The notes beneath the pieces are model-generated. The model saw only the letters and a list, made by a program, of their open reading frames with translations. It ran no database searches and was not told the DNA's origin. From the NCBI GenBank assembly GCA_900772435.1, contig CAAHEM010000017.1, forward strand, positions 1 to 5,808: a DNA stretch of 5,808 nt. Direction: 5' to 3'. Made by a program: the position numbers and the translations under genes. Positions 5,442-5,808 of the stretch are shown in pieces (the first letter of the stretch is position 1; each line of letters opens with the position of its first letter). This DNA is from Bacilli bacterium. GTDB lineage: Bacteria; Bacillota_I; Bacilli_A; RF39; UBA660.

Positions 5442-5808
5442 TTAAATCATACTCTTTCTAATGCTTACTAATTTTATATCTAAAGCATAAACTTTTATGT
5501 TTCCAGGTTTTGTAATTCTAATAAAACCAAGACCATTTATTAATATATCAGATGGTTCTTTAATATCATAAGTAACGCTTTGTAGTATAGTTAGTTTATC
5601 ATTTTTAGATTTTACTTTTTCATATCTAAGTGAATCATTCATGTAAAAACTAAAACTATTAGATTTTTCTCCAATGTTTTCTATTCTCAGAATATCATTT
5701 ACTACTATAGCGTATCCATTTCTAACTTGGAAAGTTTTAACTTTTAATTCTTTTTTAGGATATAATTTAACTACTTTAGAGTAGTCTACGAAGTTATATA
5801 TAGCATTA
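5442..5808 (-). CDS. yqeH: YqeH-type ribosome biogenesis GTPase, C-terminal 121 residues (cut by right window edge)
   Basis: Open from the window edge (first whole codon at 5807-5805) to the TAA at 5444-5442. This is the C-terminal part of a circularly permuted GTPase that assists 30S assembly; the zinc finger and the GTPase domain lie beyond the window. The identification rests on the C-terminal domain. KKELKVKTFQVRNGYAIVV matches the PKKE...FQ region that opens this domain in Bacillus YqeH as I recall it. The ending YDIKEPSDILINGLGFIRI ... VSIRKSMI corresponds to its EP-DIVFSGLGWV ... VSLRKSLI ending. The Met at 5642-5640 is an internal codon, not a start: the frame continues upstream without a stop. 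The gene is followed after 1 nt by mutL and heads the visible part of the operon. The recalled Bacillus sequence has not been aligned here. Confidence 0.88.
   Translation of the reverse strand, partial: NAIYNFVDYSKVVKLYPKKELKVKTFQVRNGYAIVVNDILRIENIGEKSNSFSFYMNDSLRYEKVKSKNDKLTILQSVTYDIKEPSDILINGLGFIRITKPGNIKVYALDIKLVSIRKSMI

Noticed and set aside
5196..5471. 91-codon open frame on the plus strand with hydrophobic product
   Set aside because: It is antisense to the conserved ATPase motifs of mutL and crosses into yqeH. The hydrophobic, Leu/Ser-rich product is what the reverse of this coding DNA gives, and no ribosome site or promoter is seen.
5442..5642. Separate 66-residue protein starting at the Met at 5642-5640
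   Set aside because: The frame stays open upstream to the window edge and the upstream residues continue the YqeH C-terminal domain, so this Met is internal.
1..5808. CRISPR, toxin-antitoxin, phage-defence or biosynthetic cluster
   Set aside because: No repeat-spacer pattern and no recognisable nuclease, toxin, recombinase or cluster enzymes were found. All larger genes are housekeeping or sporulation except the transglutaminase-like one, and the small gene pair around miaA lacks toxin-antitoxin traits.

Overview
The window comes from a very AT-rich, low-GC Firmicutes-type chromosome, probably an uncultured gut Bacilli or Mollicutes-related lineage such as RF39 or Erysipelotrichales. The evidence is strong GGAGG-type ribosome sites, a spore-engulfment gene (spoIIP) divergent from rpsT as in Bacillus, and a YqeH C-terminus of Bacillus type. 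TGA works as a stop at the end of mutL, exactly where the family normally ends, and tryptophan is written TGG. The standard bacterial code therefore applies, not the Mycoplasma code. The lineage is inferred from gene content and style, not from a marker-gene search.

Left block (1-967, minus strand): spoIIP, followed by the first 39 codons of a small one-pass membrane protein that continues past the left edge. Its start codon overlaps the spoIIP stop by one base. The 124-bp gap at 968-1091 holds candidate back-to-back promoters, one for spoIIP and one for rpsT. rpsT (ribosomal protein S20, plus strand) ends in a compact hairpin and T-tract terminator. The T-tract of that terminator runs into an extended -10 promoter candidate for the next plus-strand gene, a membrane-anchored extracytoplasmic transglutaminase-like protein.

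Right block (2350-5808, minus strand): a tightly packed, apparently single operon in the order yqeH (C-terminal part, cut by the right edge), mutL, a 55-codon unknown gene, miaA, and a small lipoprotein. Junctions are a 1-nt gap, an ATGA overlap, and two 8-nt overlaps of the form ATGARTAA. The operon ends at a symmetrical hairpin shared with the convergent transglutaminase-like gene.

Functionally the block joins housekeeping genes: ribosome assembly (YqeH), mismatch repair (MutL, endonuclease type) and tRNA modification (MiaA). To these it adds two unknown small genes. I see no mobile element, CRISPR array, phage gene, tRNA or rRNA. The least explained parts are the 55-residue gene wedged between mutL and miaA, the lipoprotein at the end of the operon, the cut membrane protein after spoIIP, and the transglutaminase-like protein. 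These look like lineage-specific accessory genes rather than a recognisable new system.
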